From: Cryoendolithus antarcticus
Lineage: Eukaryota; Ascomycota; Dothideomycetes; Cladosporiales; Cladosporiaceae
Direction: 5' to 3'
Assembly: GCA_002077065.1 (NCBI GenBank)
Contig: NAJO01000003.1
Location: 62,001-126,000, forward strand
Length of the DNA: 64,000 nt
Shown here piece by piece: positions 1-9,512 of this stretch; positions within the stretch are counted from its first letter, which is position 1, and each line of letters opens with the position of its first letter. Below the pieces are notes generated by a model, which had not been told where the DNA came from, did no database searches, and worked only from the letters and a program-made list of their open reading frames with translations. A program made the position numbers and the translations under genes.

Positions 1-2
1 GG

Positions 3-563
3 AGCGACAATGCCTACTTTCGCAAGATCATAGACGTCAACGTTATGGGTGTAGTAAATGGGCTGAACACTTTCATTTCCGACTTCGACTCCAACTCCTC
101 GTCCCCAAAGGCCATCGTGATCACAGGCTCTAAGCAAGGTATCACCAACCCGCCCGGAAACCCAGCCTACAACGCATCCAAATCCTTTGTCAAAACCATC
201 GCGGAGCATCTCTCCTTCGATCTCGCAAAGTCCGCCCCCTCAACCTCGGTCCACTTGCTAGTTCCAGGCTGGACATTCACTGGTCTCACAAGGGGCGATG
301 CGAAGACTAAGCCAGATGGTGCATGGGCACCTGAGCAGGTCGCGGACTTCTTGTACCAGAAGATGAGCGAGGGAAAGTTCTACGCGATCTGTCCTGATAA
401 TGACGTGGATTGGGAGACTGATCGCAAACGGATGACGTGGACCATGGGTGATGTGGTTTATGAGCGGCTGCCGCAGAGTCGATGGAGGGAGGAGTTCAAG
501 GAGGAGGCGACGGAGACAATGGGGAAGATGAAGTTGGGGCCGAAGCAGGGTGATGCTGCATAA
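3..563 (+). CDS. Short-chain dehydrogenase/reductase, C-terminal part
   Basis: The reading frame is already open at the window edge, so the N-terminus, including the Rossmann TGxxxGxG motif, lies upstream. The visible part has the SDR core: a DVNVMG segment (the N in the NNAG/DVN position of the family), a Val-Ile-Thr-Gly-Ser strand carrying the catalytic Ser region, and the catalytic YNASK (Tyr-x-x-x-Lys) near visible residue 56, followed by a PGW stretch where classical SDRs have the PG motif. This indicates an NAD(P)(H)-dependent oxidoreductase. The substrate cannot be told. It is followed after about 180 bases by RAP1 on the same strand, with no functional link apparent. Confidence 0.85.
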   Translation, partial: SDNAYFRKIIDVNVMGVVNGLNTFISDFDSNSSSPKAIVITGSKQGITNPPGNPAYNASKSFVKTIAEHLSFDLAKSAPSTSVHLLVPGWTFTGLTRGDAKTKPDGAWAPEQVADFLYQKMSEGKFYAICPDNDVDWETDRKRMTWTMGDVVYERLPQSRWREEFKEEATETMGKMKLGPKQGDAA

Positions 564-745
564 TGAGTGTAGAGTGCACTCGTCCCCTTGAACACCTTCC
601 TACATTGATAGTTGTCTCGAACGATTGCGTTTCTGTCACGTGCTAGCGCGTGTCCAAGGCGCGTTCAACTTACAACCCCACCCTTGAACTCCCGACATCT
701 TCATAGATCTTCCATGGCCACACCTCACCACTGACGACACCCACC

Positions 746-3700
746 ATGGCGGCCACCGCCTCCCAGCCCCAGGTCGTCGTCACCTCCGCCACCTCCTCTA
801 CCCCCGCGCTGGGCTCCATTTTCACAGGCCTCTCATTCTTCATTCTCCAACGCGTCCCCTCTCGCAGCCACTATGTCTCCCAGATAAAAGCCAATGGCGG
901 TCACATCGTCGCGCTCGAAACGGCGGCAGACTACAGAATCGCAGACCACTTGCGCCGCGACTCCCCACCCGGCAGCGTAAGCTACACCTTCCTCGACGTC
1001 GCTATCGCTTCCGGCGCATTGCCTGATCCCGCCGATCACCAAGCGGGTCCGTCGCCGGGGACCGTCAGGACTGTGGGCGATGCGAGCGTTAATGGTAAAG
1101 CTACGAGGACCAAGTTCACGCATGCCGACGACGTGATTTTGTGGGAGTGGGTCATGGGTGCGAAGAGAAAAGGTGGGAGCGAGAAGGGCTTGGAGATCTA
1201 TAAACAACTGGAGGCGAAGTACTCGCAGCATACCACCCAGAGCTGGAGGGATCGTTGGGTCAAGACGTTGTCGGGAAGGGAGAAGCCGGCAGGTGCGAGG
1301 GAGGTGGAGGAAATTGTGGAGCAGGGTGGGACTGGGTATGAGCTTAGCGAGCCGCAACGACGGAAAGCCGTGGCTGTCATCGACGACAACGATCAGGCTG
1401 CTAGCCCTGCGACGAGCTCGAGGCAGCCCTTCACTGAAGAAGATGATCGCGTGCTAAAGGACTGGGTCAACGAGAGGGTAAAGCTCGGGGAGCTTGTGAA
1501 GGGCAACAAGATCTACCGGGCGTTGGCTGAGAAGAATCCGAGACATACGGCACAGTCATGGCGAGACCGATACGTAAGGCACCTCGTGAATAAGGTCGAT
1601 CCTGACGCCACGGCGCCCCCAACGCCAAGCAAAGGCAGGGTGACATTCACCGAAGAAGACGACCTCGCCCTATGGAATTGGGTTGTCACCAGCAAAGCGC
1701 AAAGCAGCAAGTGCTGGGTGAAAGGCACGCAACTCTACAAGGAGCTCGCGAAGACTAACAAGCGCCACCCCTGGCGAGCCTGGCGCGACCGATACGTAAG
1801 GGTCTTGCGCGCACACCCTCCGGCTGATGGTTTGGAGGAAATGGCACCAGTGAGCGATGACGAAGATGTTTACCTGACCAAAAGTCAATTCGACGACCTT
1901 ATGGGTAATGCGCCCGATATCGAGTCCGTTGCAGAAGATCAGGTTGAAGACGCATGGGACGCCTGGGCAGAGATTTCCGCAACGCATAGTGCGGAGGTGT
2001 GGCAGCAGCTGTACGGAGAGCACGTGAGGCCAGTGTATCTGAAGCAGGTGGCTGACGAGGAAGCGCGAGACGCCAAGGCCAAGACGCAGCCACCCAAGCC
2101 CAGTCCAACGCGATCCGCTTACACACCAGACCGAGTTGGGGAGCGAAGTAATCCGAACTCGTCGGAAGCACGCAAGCGCAAACGAGCGAGTCCCGTATCT
2201 TCACAGCGGCGGGCACACGGGCGGAAGCGAGCGAAGGGAGATGGGTCGGACATCTTTAGTGACGATGCGTCAGCCAACGCTCCGTCCCATGTCCCCACCA
2301 CTCCAGAACTTCTTGCGACTCAGATGGCCCTGCCAGCTGCCATATCGCAAGAGTACGGTGAGGCACACGAGGTCGAGAACCCTCAGATCGCTCGCGGTGG
2401 AGAAGCCATCGAGGAGGGCGTGGCGAATGGGGACTACTTGCCAACATCGGAGGCGAATCGTGCGGCAGAGCAACAGCTTCTTGCCCATAGCAATCGTGAT
2501 CTCATAGGTTCGAGAGTAACGACGAAACACTATTTGCCAACTTCTGAAGCGAACCACGCGGCAGAGCAGCAGCTATACGCTAAGAGCGGGCTGTACGAAG
2601 CGGTTGCAGTGGAAGACGACATGGACGTAGACGAAGCGGGTGATGGCGAGCGCGATCCAGATGTTCCCGTGGAACATGAGCACACGCCCATACAGCAGGC
2701 CACTACGCCAGTACTAGAAACACGCTCTCGGAATGCCGACGAGATCCGTGCGGAGGAGGCCTTGGAAGCAGCCTCCATTTACTCGACATCAACGGCGTTC
2801 GAAAGGGCAGCCGCTTTCGATCTGGACGGAGATGGCAATATCCTCGATAAAGATGCCGAAGCCAGGATTTACATGTCTGATTCCGAGTATGAGCAACATG
2901 CAGCCAAAGCCGCTGACAGGGCCAAGGAGACAGGTGCCCAGCAACGCTTCGGTGAGGAAGTTCTAGGCTACAATAAAGCCGACGAGGACAAACAGGAGGA
3001 AGTCGTGCCTCCGCCGGTCCACGCACTCACGGTTGCCAACCTCGCAGACTTTGAGTCGCAGATCAAGCCAGCTCAACTTCGAGCTGAGGACCTCGTTGAA
3101 GATGGGCTTGACGCGGATCAGACTAACTTCGCAAGCTACCTGCACTCTCTTCTGCCTGCTGAGCCAGACGAGGATGAGGAGGGCGAGGCGGACATTCCCG
3201 ATCGCCTGATGGACACGCCTGAGGAGCAGGACGCTGATGCTATCGTGCTCGAGTCAGACCGTGAGCTCAGTCCCGATGACTCGGATGATGAAGAGGCTCA
3301 GCCTACTGGCGTTAATATTGAAGAAGTGTTCTCGCAGAACCTTGACTGGCCTTCGAGTCCAGTGAAATCTAGGAGAGTCGAAAGCAGTCCCGTAAGGCAA
3401 GAAAGTCAGGGCTGGGGCTTCGAGACGCAGCTGGCGTACCCGGATTTAGCGGAGGAGGCACTCGAAGCTGCGAGGGAGAAGGCGGAGGCGATTGCGAGTC
3501 AATTGGCGAGTGTCCCACTTGCGCCGTCTCCTCGGAAACATCATGCAGAACCAACACCGCAGCTTCGATCGCCTGTGAGACGAGCACGATCAACAACGCC
3601 GCTGGGTGAGTCCGAGAAAGTGATTACAGCAGCCACCCAAGTTCAGCGATCATCGCGACGTGAGCCATCAGCGCATCTTGCGAATTCGAATGCGAATGTG

Positions 3701-4939
3701 CCACATGAGTGGTCTCGGGAAGAGGACACTGCCGTTGCGAATGCCATGCAGCGCTCGTCACGTGCTGCAGACACGCTTGCAGAGCTGAACCTACCCGGCC
3801 GGAGTTTGCCTGCCATTCGGCGCCGTAGCGCGGTGCTATTGCAGCAGCGGCCGAGTCTCATGGTTGGCTGGGACGAGGACGACGAGGACGAACTGGCTGA
3901 GACCGCGGATGTAGTGGCTCGACTAGAGCATGACCCCGACTCCTTACATGCTGCGACTCTGCCTGATGCGCAGGCCGTCGAGTCGAATCAAGTCCATATC
4001 GAGCTTGAGAGTGCTGCGCAAACACACCATTCCGTCTTGCGCGATGACGAGAGCGAGATGAGCCAAGGCGATGGCGAAGCCGAAGCCGACGATGATGAGA
4101 TCGATCTCACAATCCCAGAACCAGAAGGTGGCTTCGACATGTTCTCCTCGCAACAGGAACTGCCGGCTTCGAGTCCGCGTCGAAAGATCGAATATCCTTC
4201 ACTACAAAACGAGACAATTGAAGAGCAGGAAAGCGAAGTCATGGATATCTCGTCAGCTGCATCATCACCGGACAGCTCGGACGCCGACGAGCTTGAGAAC
4301 CAGCAGCTAAAGGCACTTCCGGTCAGCCAGCAAAGCCTTCGCATGCTCAACACGCAGGCTATACTTGACGCCGAGACGCAGGCGTTCGATCTGAGCATGC
4401 CCTTGCCACCAGACTCGGACGAAGAAGATGATACTCTTGTTGCGCGAGACCTGCCCGTGGAGGCTGTACAAGTACCAGCGAGCTCCACGCTACCTTCGAC
4501 GAAACCACAGCTTTCGTCCGCTGCACCTATCAACTCCACCCCAGCCCCCCGGACTTTCGCATCCTCGAACCCCAAACCCCGCTCATCGCTACCCTTCATA
4601 AAGCCTTCTGTGCGTACAAAACGCCCTCCCATTCCCGCGGACGAGACACTTCCCTCCTTCCTCCACCGTCTTACTCAGCTCGGCTATTCGCAAACCACTA
4701 TTATCGACGCTGTCCGTCGTACTAGCATGCGCTTTGACCTCGCGCAGGCTCTAATGATCTCGGAAAAGCACAAGCAGCCCTTGAGTGACTTGCATGTGAG
4801 GCAAGGGATCTGGACAGCGGAGGAGGACCGCGTGGTGTCCGGTGGCAGTACTGGGGCTCTAAGGACGCTGACGGAGAAGTTCGGATGGGATGAGGTGGAG
4901 AGGCGGATGAAGTTTTTAGAGGAGTGGGAGAGTGCTTAG
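746..4939 (+). CDS. RAP1: Rap1-type telomere-binding protein (BRCT, three Myb repeats, RCT)
   Basis: A single uninterrupted ORF of 1397 aa with a good start context (CACCATGG). Domains in order: BRCT-like domain about residues 22-95; three Rap1/TERF2IP-type Myb repeats starting near 121, 227 and 298, each ending in a WRDR-[WY]V helix; a degenerate fourth repeat around 390-430 (HSAEVWQQLY); a long acidic Ser/Glu-rich middle containing a duplicated YLPTSEAN block near 570-610; and a Rap1 C-terminal (RCT) domain from about 1300 to the end. Rap1 binds telomeres directly or through a TRF-like partner and limits telomere length and end fusion. Yeast Rap1 has two Myb folds and human one, so the three clear repeats and large size are noteworthy. 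An EF-hand-like DLDGDGN at about 690 is probably coincidental. Assignment is strong from the domain combination. Confidence 0.93.
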   Translation: MAATASQPQVVVTSATSSTPALGSIFTGLSFFILQRVPSRSHYVSQIKANGGHIVALETAADYRIADHLRRDSPPGSVSYTFLDVAIASGALPDPADHQAGPSPGTVRTVGDASVNGKATRTKFTHADDVILWEWVMGAKRKGGSEKGLEIYKQLEAKYSQHTTQSWRDRWVKTLSGREKPAGAREVEEIVEQGGTGYELSEPQRRKAVAVIDDNDQAASPATSSRQPFTEEDDRVLKDWVNERVKLGELVKGNKIYRALAEKNPRHTAQSWRDRYVRHLVNKVDPDATAPPTPSKGRVTFTEEDDLALWNWVVTSKAQSSKCWVKGTQLYKELAKTNKRHPWRAWRDRYVRVLRAHPPADGLEEMAPVSDDEDVYLTKSQFDDLMGNAPDIESVAEDQVEDAWDAWAEISATHSAEVWQQLYGEHVRPVYLKQVADEEARDAKAKTQPPKPSPTRSAYTPDRVGERSNPNSSEARKRKRASPVSSQRRAHGRKRAKGDGSDIFSDDASANAPSHVPTTPELLATQMALPAAISQEYGEAHEVENPQIARGGEAIEEGVANGDYLPTSEANRAAEQQLLAHSNRDLIGSRVTTKHYLPTSEANHAAEQQLYAKSGLYEAVAVEDDMDVDEAGDGERDPDVPVEHEHTPIQQATTPVLETRSRNADEIRAEEALEAASIYSTSTAFERAAAFDLDGDGNILDKDAEARIYMSDSEYEQHAAKAADRAKETGAQQRFGEEVLGYNKADEDKQEEVVPPPVHALTVANLADFESQIKPAQLRAEDLVEDGLDADQTNFASYLHSLLPAEPDEDEEGEADIPDRLMDTPEEQDADAIVLESDRELSPDDSDDEEAQPTGVNIEEVFSQNLDWPSSPVKSRRVESSPVRQESQGWGFETQLAYPDLAEEALEAAREKAEAIASQLASVPLAPSPRKHHAEPTPQLRSPVRRARSTTPLGESEKVITAATQVQRSSRREPSAHLANSNANVPHEWSREEDTAVANAMQRSSRAADTLAELNLPGRSLPAIRRRSAVLLQQRPSLMVGWDEDDEDELAETADVVARLEHDPDSLHAATLPDAQAVESNQVHIELESAAQTHHSVLRDDESEMSQGDGEAEADDDEIDLTIPEPEGGFDMFSSQQELPASSPRRKIEYPSLQNETIEEQESEVMDISSAASSPDSSDADELENQQLKALPVSQQSLRMLNTQAILDAETQAFDLSMPLPPDSDEEDDTLVARDLPVEAVQVPASSTLPSTKPQLSSAAPINSTPAPRTFASSNPKPRSSLPFIKPSVRTKRPPIPADETLPSFLHRLTQLGYSQTTIIDAVRRTSMRFDLAQALMISEKHKQPLSDLHVRQGIWTAEEDRVVSGGSTGALRTLTEKFGWDEVERRMKFLEEWESA

Positions 4940-5204
4940 TCGACTACATGATCGCTAATGATAATATAGCTAAAGGATTGTTTGTAGCAAATTCACAATG
5001 GAGGGCTCATGACATACCCGAGCGTCGCTATCATTACTAGTCCGCTTATCAACAATTGCTCAGGTCTCCATTTACCGATTGAAAGCAGCGTGTGAAGTGT
5101 TTGCTCTGGAGTTGTGAATGAGAGTACGCCAACCTGCAGGATCTAGCCAACATGGCCAATCGCAGATGTCTACCGAGCTCCTGGGCCAAGTCACCAGACT
5201 AACT

Positions 5205-5706
5205 CTACATCAGCTCGCTGCCACAAATCTGGGACAGAACCGTCCCCCTAGTCACCAGAAAGTCATGCCCATGGCGCCCGTCACGACAGCGCGACAATCC
5301 ACCAACCTCCCCAACACGCACGTCAGGATCAGTAGCGAGGCTTCCTCCAGCCCAGGCGCCACTGTTGTGACGGTAGAAGTCCACACCATACCGAGCGTAC
5401 GCGTGCTGGTACTGCGCTAGAGTTGCGCGTACGATGAGATCTCCGCTGCGTTCGCGTTGACCCTGGTCATCGGCGTCTTGTTCTGAGTGAGTGATGAGGT
5501 GGGTACCGCGCTAGCAGATGGCGCCGCCAGGGGCTTTGAGCCAGCCGTCGCCTTCTGGGCACTCGGGTGTGCCGTCTCGACGCAAGCGACTTGTGTTCGT
5601 CGTGGTTGTAAATCTGAAAGATGGACTTGTGACAACGGTCTGTGGCGGCGGTGACCGTGGTCTTATACTGCGCGGTCCGGTCTGCGCGAGTGGAGACGTA
5701 ATTGAT
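5205..5706 (-). pseudogene. Broken terminal exon of the Q-rich/Cys-module family (single in-frame TAG)
   Basis: Reading the minus strand from an acceptor at 5707 (preceded by a CTGAC branch-like site), one frame runs 166 codons to TAG at 5205-5207, with one internal TAG at 5511-5513. The order matches the last exons at 35148-35712 and 35954-36497: a Pro/Thr-rich lead, CPEGDGW, GGAIC, then the stop, QYQHAYARY, and CRDGRHGHDF with a lone C-G. The homologous codon after the module Cys is CAG (Gln) in both intact copies, so the lesion is a single C-to-T change in a CpA context. The exon lies downstream of, and on the same strand as, the related gene at 5910-7463. It may be a decayed exon, an exon skipped by alternative splicing, or a readthrough exon. 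The last Cys pair is also imperfect. Confidence 0.7.
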
Positions 5707-5909
5707 CTATGAGACGAGCCTGTCAGCAGGGGATATGTTGTGGGAGAGGCTCGTTAATGGTTCTGCCGCGCTAGCTGTGCTACTATCTACTGCCGGAAAG
5801 CAAGTTCTACTGCACGTCCTTAGGGTCGTAGAGGCACTTGACGCTCATTGCATTCCTACTACGCAGCTGGGGGCCTTTGCTTCGTCCCTGCGCTAGAGCT
5901 TCACAAGAC

Positions 5910-7463
5910 CTACTTAAACGGATCCCTCATCCCCTGCCTCCGCGACGCCGCGCTGAATGCACTGAATAAGTCGTCATCATCGTCATCGTCATCATCGAAC
6001 ATGCGCCCTCGCCTCGGCATCCTCCCCCTTCGCCCTCCACTCCGCTGCTCAGATCTCCTCGAGAGCTCCCCCGCAAGCCGTGGATCCAGTCCGTTTCGGA
6101 TGGCTCTCCTTAGATACCTCTCTCTGACCTCATCTACAGTGAACATCTTGCCAATGATATCTCCGCCTGGTCTAAGTCCAGCTATCCAGGCATCCGTTTC
6201 GGTGTAGGGGATCAAGTGGCTGCCCGCTTCGCACTCGTAGCCGTCTTCTTGGGCTTCCCAGCCGAAGCCTGCGGGGCAGGGAGGACAGACGACGAGCAGG
6301 CGGCGGGCCATTTCTTCGTCGTAGCGTTCGAGGAAGTCAGCGCCGCGGGACTCCGCCTCGGTACGTGTGATATTCGTAATTGTAGTAGTAGTGGTGGACG
6401 AGTTATTTATACCCTGATCGTGACGAGACGAATGCCTGGCAGGAGACGGCAGAGCCAGCTGACGAGGCGGAGAAGGGGGTCGCACCTGGGGTGGGGGCGA
6501 TTTGGGCCTGGTCTGCAAGGACGAGGACGAGGACAAGGTCACATCCGTGATGTTGACGTGCAATTGTAGTGGGCGAGAGCGTGGTCGTTGCTGCTGCACA
6601 ACTTGTGCCGACGAAGTCTGAACGACTTGCTGTTGAGGAGGCGGCTGAGCAGGCGCGGCTTGGTATATCGTCGTGTAATTCGTGGTATGATGCACCGGTG
6701 CCTGCGGAGGAGGCGCGATGTACTGCACCGGCGGCGGAGGTGCGACATACTGAACCTGCGGGGGCGGTGACGCGTACTGGACTATTTGGGGAGGAGATGG
6801 TGGCTGCGCTCGCTGCACATACTGCATCTGCTGCTGCTGGTGATATATTTGCGGGGCTGCTGGTGCTTGTTGTATTTGCAGCTGCTGGTGGTGCTGTATT
6901 TGCGGGGCAGGAGGTGCTTGTCGTATCTGCAGCTGCTGGTGTTGCTGCACCTGCCCAGCAGACTGCTGCTGCTGGCGTTGTTGTTGCTGTTGTGTGGTCT
7001 GTGTCGTTGTTGTAGTAGTTGTGCTGCTGGAGGTTCTGCTAGTAGACTGATGAGCGTGCTGAGCATGTACCATACCCTGCTGCGCATATCCGCCAGCGTA
7101 GCCGCCTACTTGCTGCTGATACCCAGCGACGACAGGTACAGGTGGCGAGACATGTGTAGGTACGAGCTGCTGACCTGCGACCTGCTGAGAGAACTGTTGA
7201 TGGACTACTGCTTGCTGTCCATATGGCTGCTGACGTATCGGCTGCTGAGCGCTGGTCTGTTGGCTTTGCGTCTGGTACACCGGCCGCGGTGGCTGTTGTG
7301 CGAGCTGCTGAGCAGGAAACCCTTGCACAGGTGGCGATTGACGTACATGTGGCTGCTGGGTGGGCGATGGCAGATTGGCGGACGGCTGAAGCCATGCCTG
7401 CTGGTGGTAGTGACCAAGTGGCCCTTTCGCGGAGGTATTTTGATTGGGCGGAGGCGGCGCCAT
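5910..7463 (-). CDS. Gln/Pro-rich low-complexity protein with C-terminal Cys module
   Basis: A 517-aa ORF starting at the ATG at 7463 (the codon before it is GTG, not used). Residues 1 to about 330 are dominated by Gln and Pro with Tyr and Ser, a prion-like composition. Then come a Thr/Ser-rich linker, a short charged segment (FLERYDEEMARRL) and a Cys module: CPPCPAGFGW, about eight residues, C-x3-GSH. An ERY motif follows about 40 residues later. The tail is basic (GGRRGRMPRRGRMF) and then has nine consecutive Asp residues encoded by a GAT/GAC microsatellite. It is related to the protein at 34131-35712 but lacks the second CRDGRxGHD motif. No known function is recognised; a nucleic-acid- or condensate-related role would be speculation. 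Confidence 0.75.
   Translation of the reverse strand: MAPPPPNQNTSAKGPLGHYHQQAWLQPSANLPSPTQQPHVRQSPPVQGFPAQQLAQQPPRPVYQTQSQQTSAQQPIRQQPYGQQAVVHQQFSQQVAGQQLVPTHVSPPVPVVAGYQQQVGGYAGGYAQQGMVHAQHAHQSTSRTSSSTTTTTTTQTTQQQQQRQQQQSAGQVQQHQQLQIRQAPPAPQIQHHQQLQIQQAPAAPQIYHQQQQMQYVQRAQPPSPPQIVQYASPPPQVQYVAPPPPVQYIAPPPQAPVHHTTNYTTIYQAAPAQPPPQQQVVQTSSAQVVQQQRPRSRPLQLHVNITDVTLSSSSSLQTRPKSPPPQVRPPSPPRQLALPSPARHSSRHDQGINNSSTTTTTITNITRTEAESRGADFLERYDEEMARRLLVVCPPCPAGFGWEAQEDGYECEAGSHLIPYTETDAWIAGLRPGGDIIGKMFTVDEVRERYLRRAIRNGLDPRLAGELSRRSEQRSGGRRGRMPRRGRMFDDDDDDDDDLFSAFSAASRRQGMRDPFK
5971..6000. repeat. TCA/TCG trinucleotide microsatellite coding for poly-Asp
   Basis: A run of TCA/TCG triplets on the plus strand reads as consecutive Asp codons near the C-terminus of the minus-strand Q-rich protein. 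In-frame triplet runs like this usually vary in length between strains. Confidence 0.8.
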
Positions 7464-7865
7464 CACAATTTGCTGCTACTCGTGTCAAGCGCGTAGTACC
7501 TTGGAAACAAGATACCCGAAAGTCGATGATTGTGTGATGGAGAAGGTGAAAGTGATCCTTGAATCTACAGCTCTGGCAAGCGTTTAGTAGACTGGTCGCA
7601 GGCCATACACTGCCAAAGTCTTCAGTGTCTACTGGGATTTGTATATACATTCTTGTCTCTCCAGTAGACCGTTATTGACCGTTGACTGTGCAGAAGTCTA
7701 CAACGGTACGTCTCTCTTACCCTTAACGCTGCGCCTGCTAAGATCGCGCTTCACGGGGTTGTTGTTATATGCATATGGGCCGAAGTCCGGAGTGCCTCCC
7801 AGGGTTCCAAAGATGCTGGAAGGTTGTCAGTCATCGATCGCTGCAAACTTCCTGATGGGGATGTC
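7464..7865. other. Intergenic, 5' region of the Q-rich gene
   Basis: About 400 bases between the start of the Q-rich gene and the stop of the upstream permease-like gene, both on minus. ORFs here are shadows. It should hold the promoter and 5' UTR of the Q-rich gene; no specific motif can be supported. Confidence 0.5.
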
Positions 7866-9012
7866 TCACTCTCCGATGTAGTTTGACGGCTTCACGCCAC
7901 CAGCAAACGTTGCGTTCCATCCCTCCAAGATGCCCTCCACGACCTTCACACCCGCCAGGTAAATGTTCTGGATTGCTGGCTCAAACGCGCCCTGGTTCGA
8001 ATAGAACAGATTGGCTGTTGCTGACTGGCCGGGCCATGGGCGGTCCATATCTGAAGCAGTGCGCATGACGATGATGCGGCTGAAGTCTACTGCCTTGACT
8101 GCTGCAGCACGCAGCAGAGCCTCAAGCGTTGCGTTGTCTTCTTGTGCTGTCGTGCAGTATACACCAGTGCCATTTGTGACGAGTGTCGTGAAGTTTCCGA
8201 AGACCTCGCCGAGAATCTTGCCGGAATAATAGACGTCCGAGGTAGCGACGTCACACTCGATCACTGACGGAGCTTTCGTGCCAGCCGCGTAGAGATCGGA
8301 GGTGGCATATAGCGCCCGGTAGGATACAGCCTCTGAGCTATCGTTGAGCGTGGCATTTCTGGCGAAAGACGCGGCTAGCTTCTGCAGATCCTGGTTGACT
8401 TCGAATACCTCGGTACCGTAGATCGACTGAGGGTACTCGTCTGGCACCACACTGCCCTGTGGGATATAGCCGGTGCTGTAGTTGGCTGAGATCTCACGAG
8501 GATCGATCTCGTACTGCAGTGCGACCTGGACTGCATAGCGAGCGAACGTCACAGCGCAGATAGTAGCCACTTCGGGGTTGACTCCAGCGATGCCTGCTAC
8601 CATGAAGTAGGTCGACTTGAGGTCGAAGCGTGGTGACTGAACAAGAGACGAGATGGTAACGGCTGCGTTGATCTCTGCGCACGATGAGTCAGCTGTAGTC
8701 CCCTAATCGTGCCTCTCAAAGGTCTGACATACCACTCTCGCCAGTCACGAGCTGGCATATATCACCGTTGGCAGTGCAGTGTGCATCTGGGAACAATGGC
8801 GAGAATCCAGGCACCGTGATGTTGAGGGCCAGAAGATCGAATTCAGGAATGCCCCACCAGACCTCCGCCTCTGGATCGAACATGCTGATGATGAACACCT
8901 TCGGCTGCACGACATACTCGAGGGCACGCTCTTTCACTTGCTGTGTCGGTAGCAACGCCGCTGCAGCTACGGATGAGAGCCCAACGGCAGCCGTGATCGA
9001 CCTGAAGCGCAT
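7866..9012 (-). CDS. Purine nucleoside permease (NUP) family protein
   Basis: Two exons, 9012-8733 and 8674-7866, joined by a 58-nt intron (GTATGT donor, phase 1), give 362 aa. The junction restores ESEINAAVTIS, which is well conserved in the family. The start is the ATG at 9012, followed by a hydrophobic signal-like segment (ITAAVGLSSVAAAALL). The mature part has family hallmarks: KVFIISMFDPE, an asparagine-rich central part with many N-x-S/T sites, YFMVAGIAGVNPE, and a C-terminal VKVVEGILEGW. Family members include Candida NUP, implicated in uptake of purine nucleosides, although the fold resembles nucleoside phosphorylase-like proteins and many fungal members look secreted. Transport is therefore family knowledge and not shown here. 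Confidence 0.88.
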
Positions 9013-9512
9013 CTTGAATGACAATGATAGAGTAAAGATACAGATAGGTGTCGAGAGGGTGTTGGAGGTCGCCTCACACTTTTGATGCAGGAAACTGTCG
9101 ATTGAACTTACCAGCAGGTCGGCTCTACTTATCGTGCAATGTTACACTACTACATGCTGCCACCTTATCGGTCATCGCCTAGTAGGAACCTTTGAATGCA
9201 AACTGCGAGATAGGCGAACAACTGTAGGCCGCATGCAGGTACGTCAACGCCGCATATCGCAAAACCTGGCCATCGGGATTGCTTCTGTGTGTAGATAAGA
9301 GATGGATCCTGGGACGTCATGAACGGCAGGTACGTGCATAAGCGCAGCCTTGGCACAAAAAGCTTTTCTCGGCTGATTGCTTGACACAATTGCATGACTT
9401 TCCTCCCGACGAATGCTGCGCTGATCGTGTGTCCATTTGGGTAGCACAAGCGACTTCAACCCATGTGAACGCGGTGAAGTATTGCGCGCTTGCCCATGAA
9501 GTCGATGCAGAA
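9013..9512. other. Intergenic between NUP-like gene and Iks1-like kinase
   Basis: Promoter and 5' UTR space for the NUP-family gene and the 3' end of the kinase gene, both on minus. ORFs here are not supported by codon pattern or similarity. Confidence 0.5.

Noticed and set aside
833..1357. Long minus-strand ORFs antisense to RAP1
   Set aside because: They mirror the codon bias of a strong plus-strand gene with BRCT/Myb domains; no domain or start context of their own.
2810..2870. EF-hand in Rap1 (DLDGDGN)
   Set aside because: Only one loop-like stretch in a disordered acidic linker, without flanking EF helices; probably composition-driven.
5511..5513. Programmed stop-codon readthrough as the main explanation of the TAG
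   Set aside because: The following bases (CGC) do not match a known strong readthrough context, and the downstream Cys pair is imperfect; kept only as an alternative.
6786..7496. Plus-strand 236-aa Leu-rich ORF
   Set aside because: It is the antisense of CAG/CAA-rich codons of the minus-strand Q-rich gene, which produces Leu/Cys-rich shadows.
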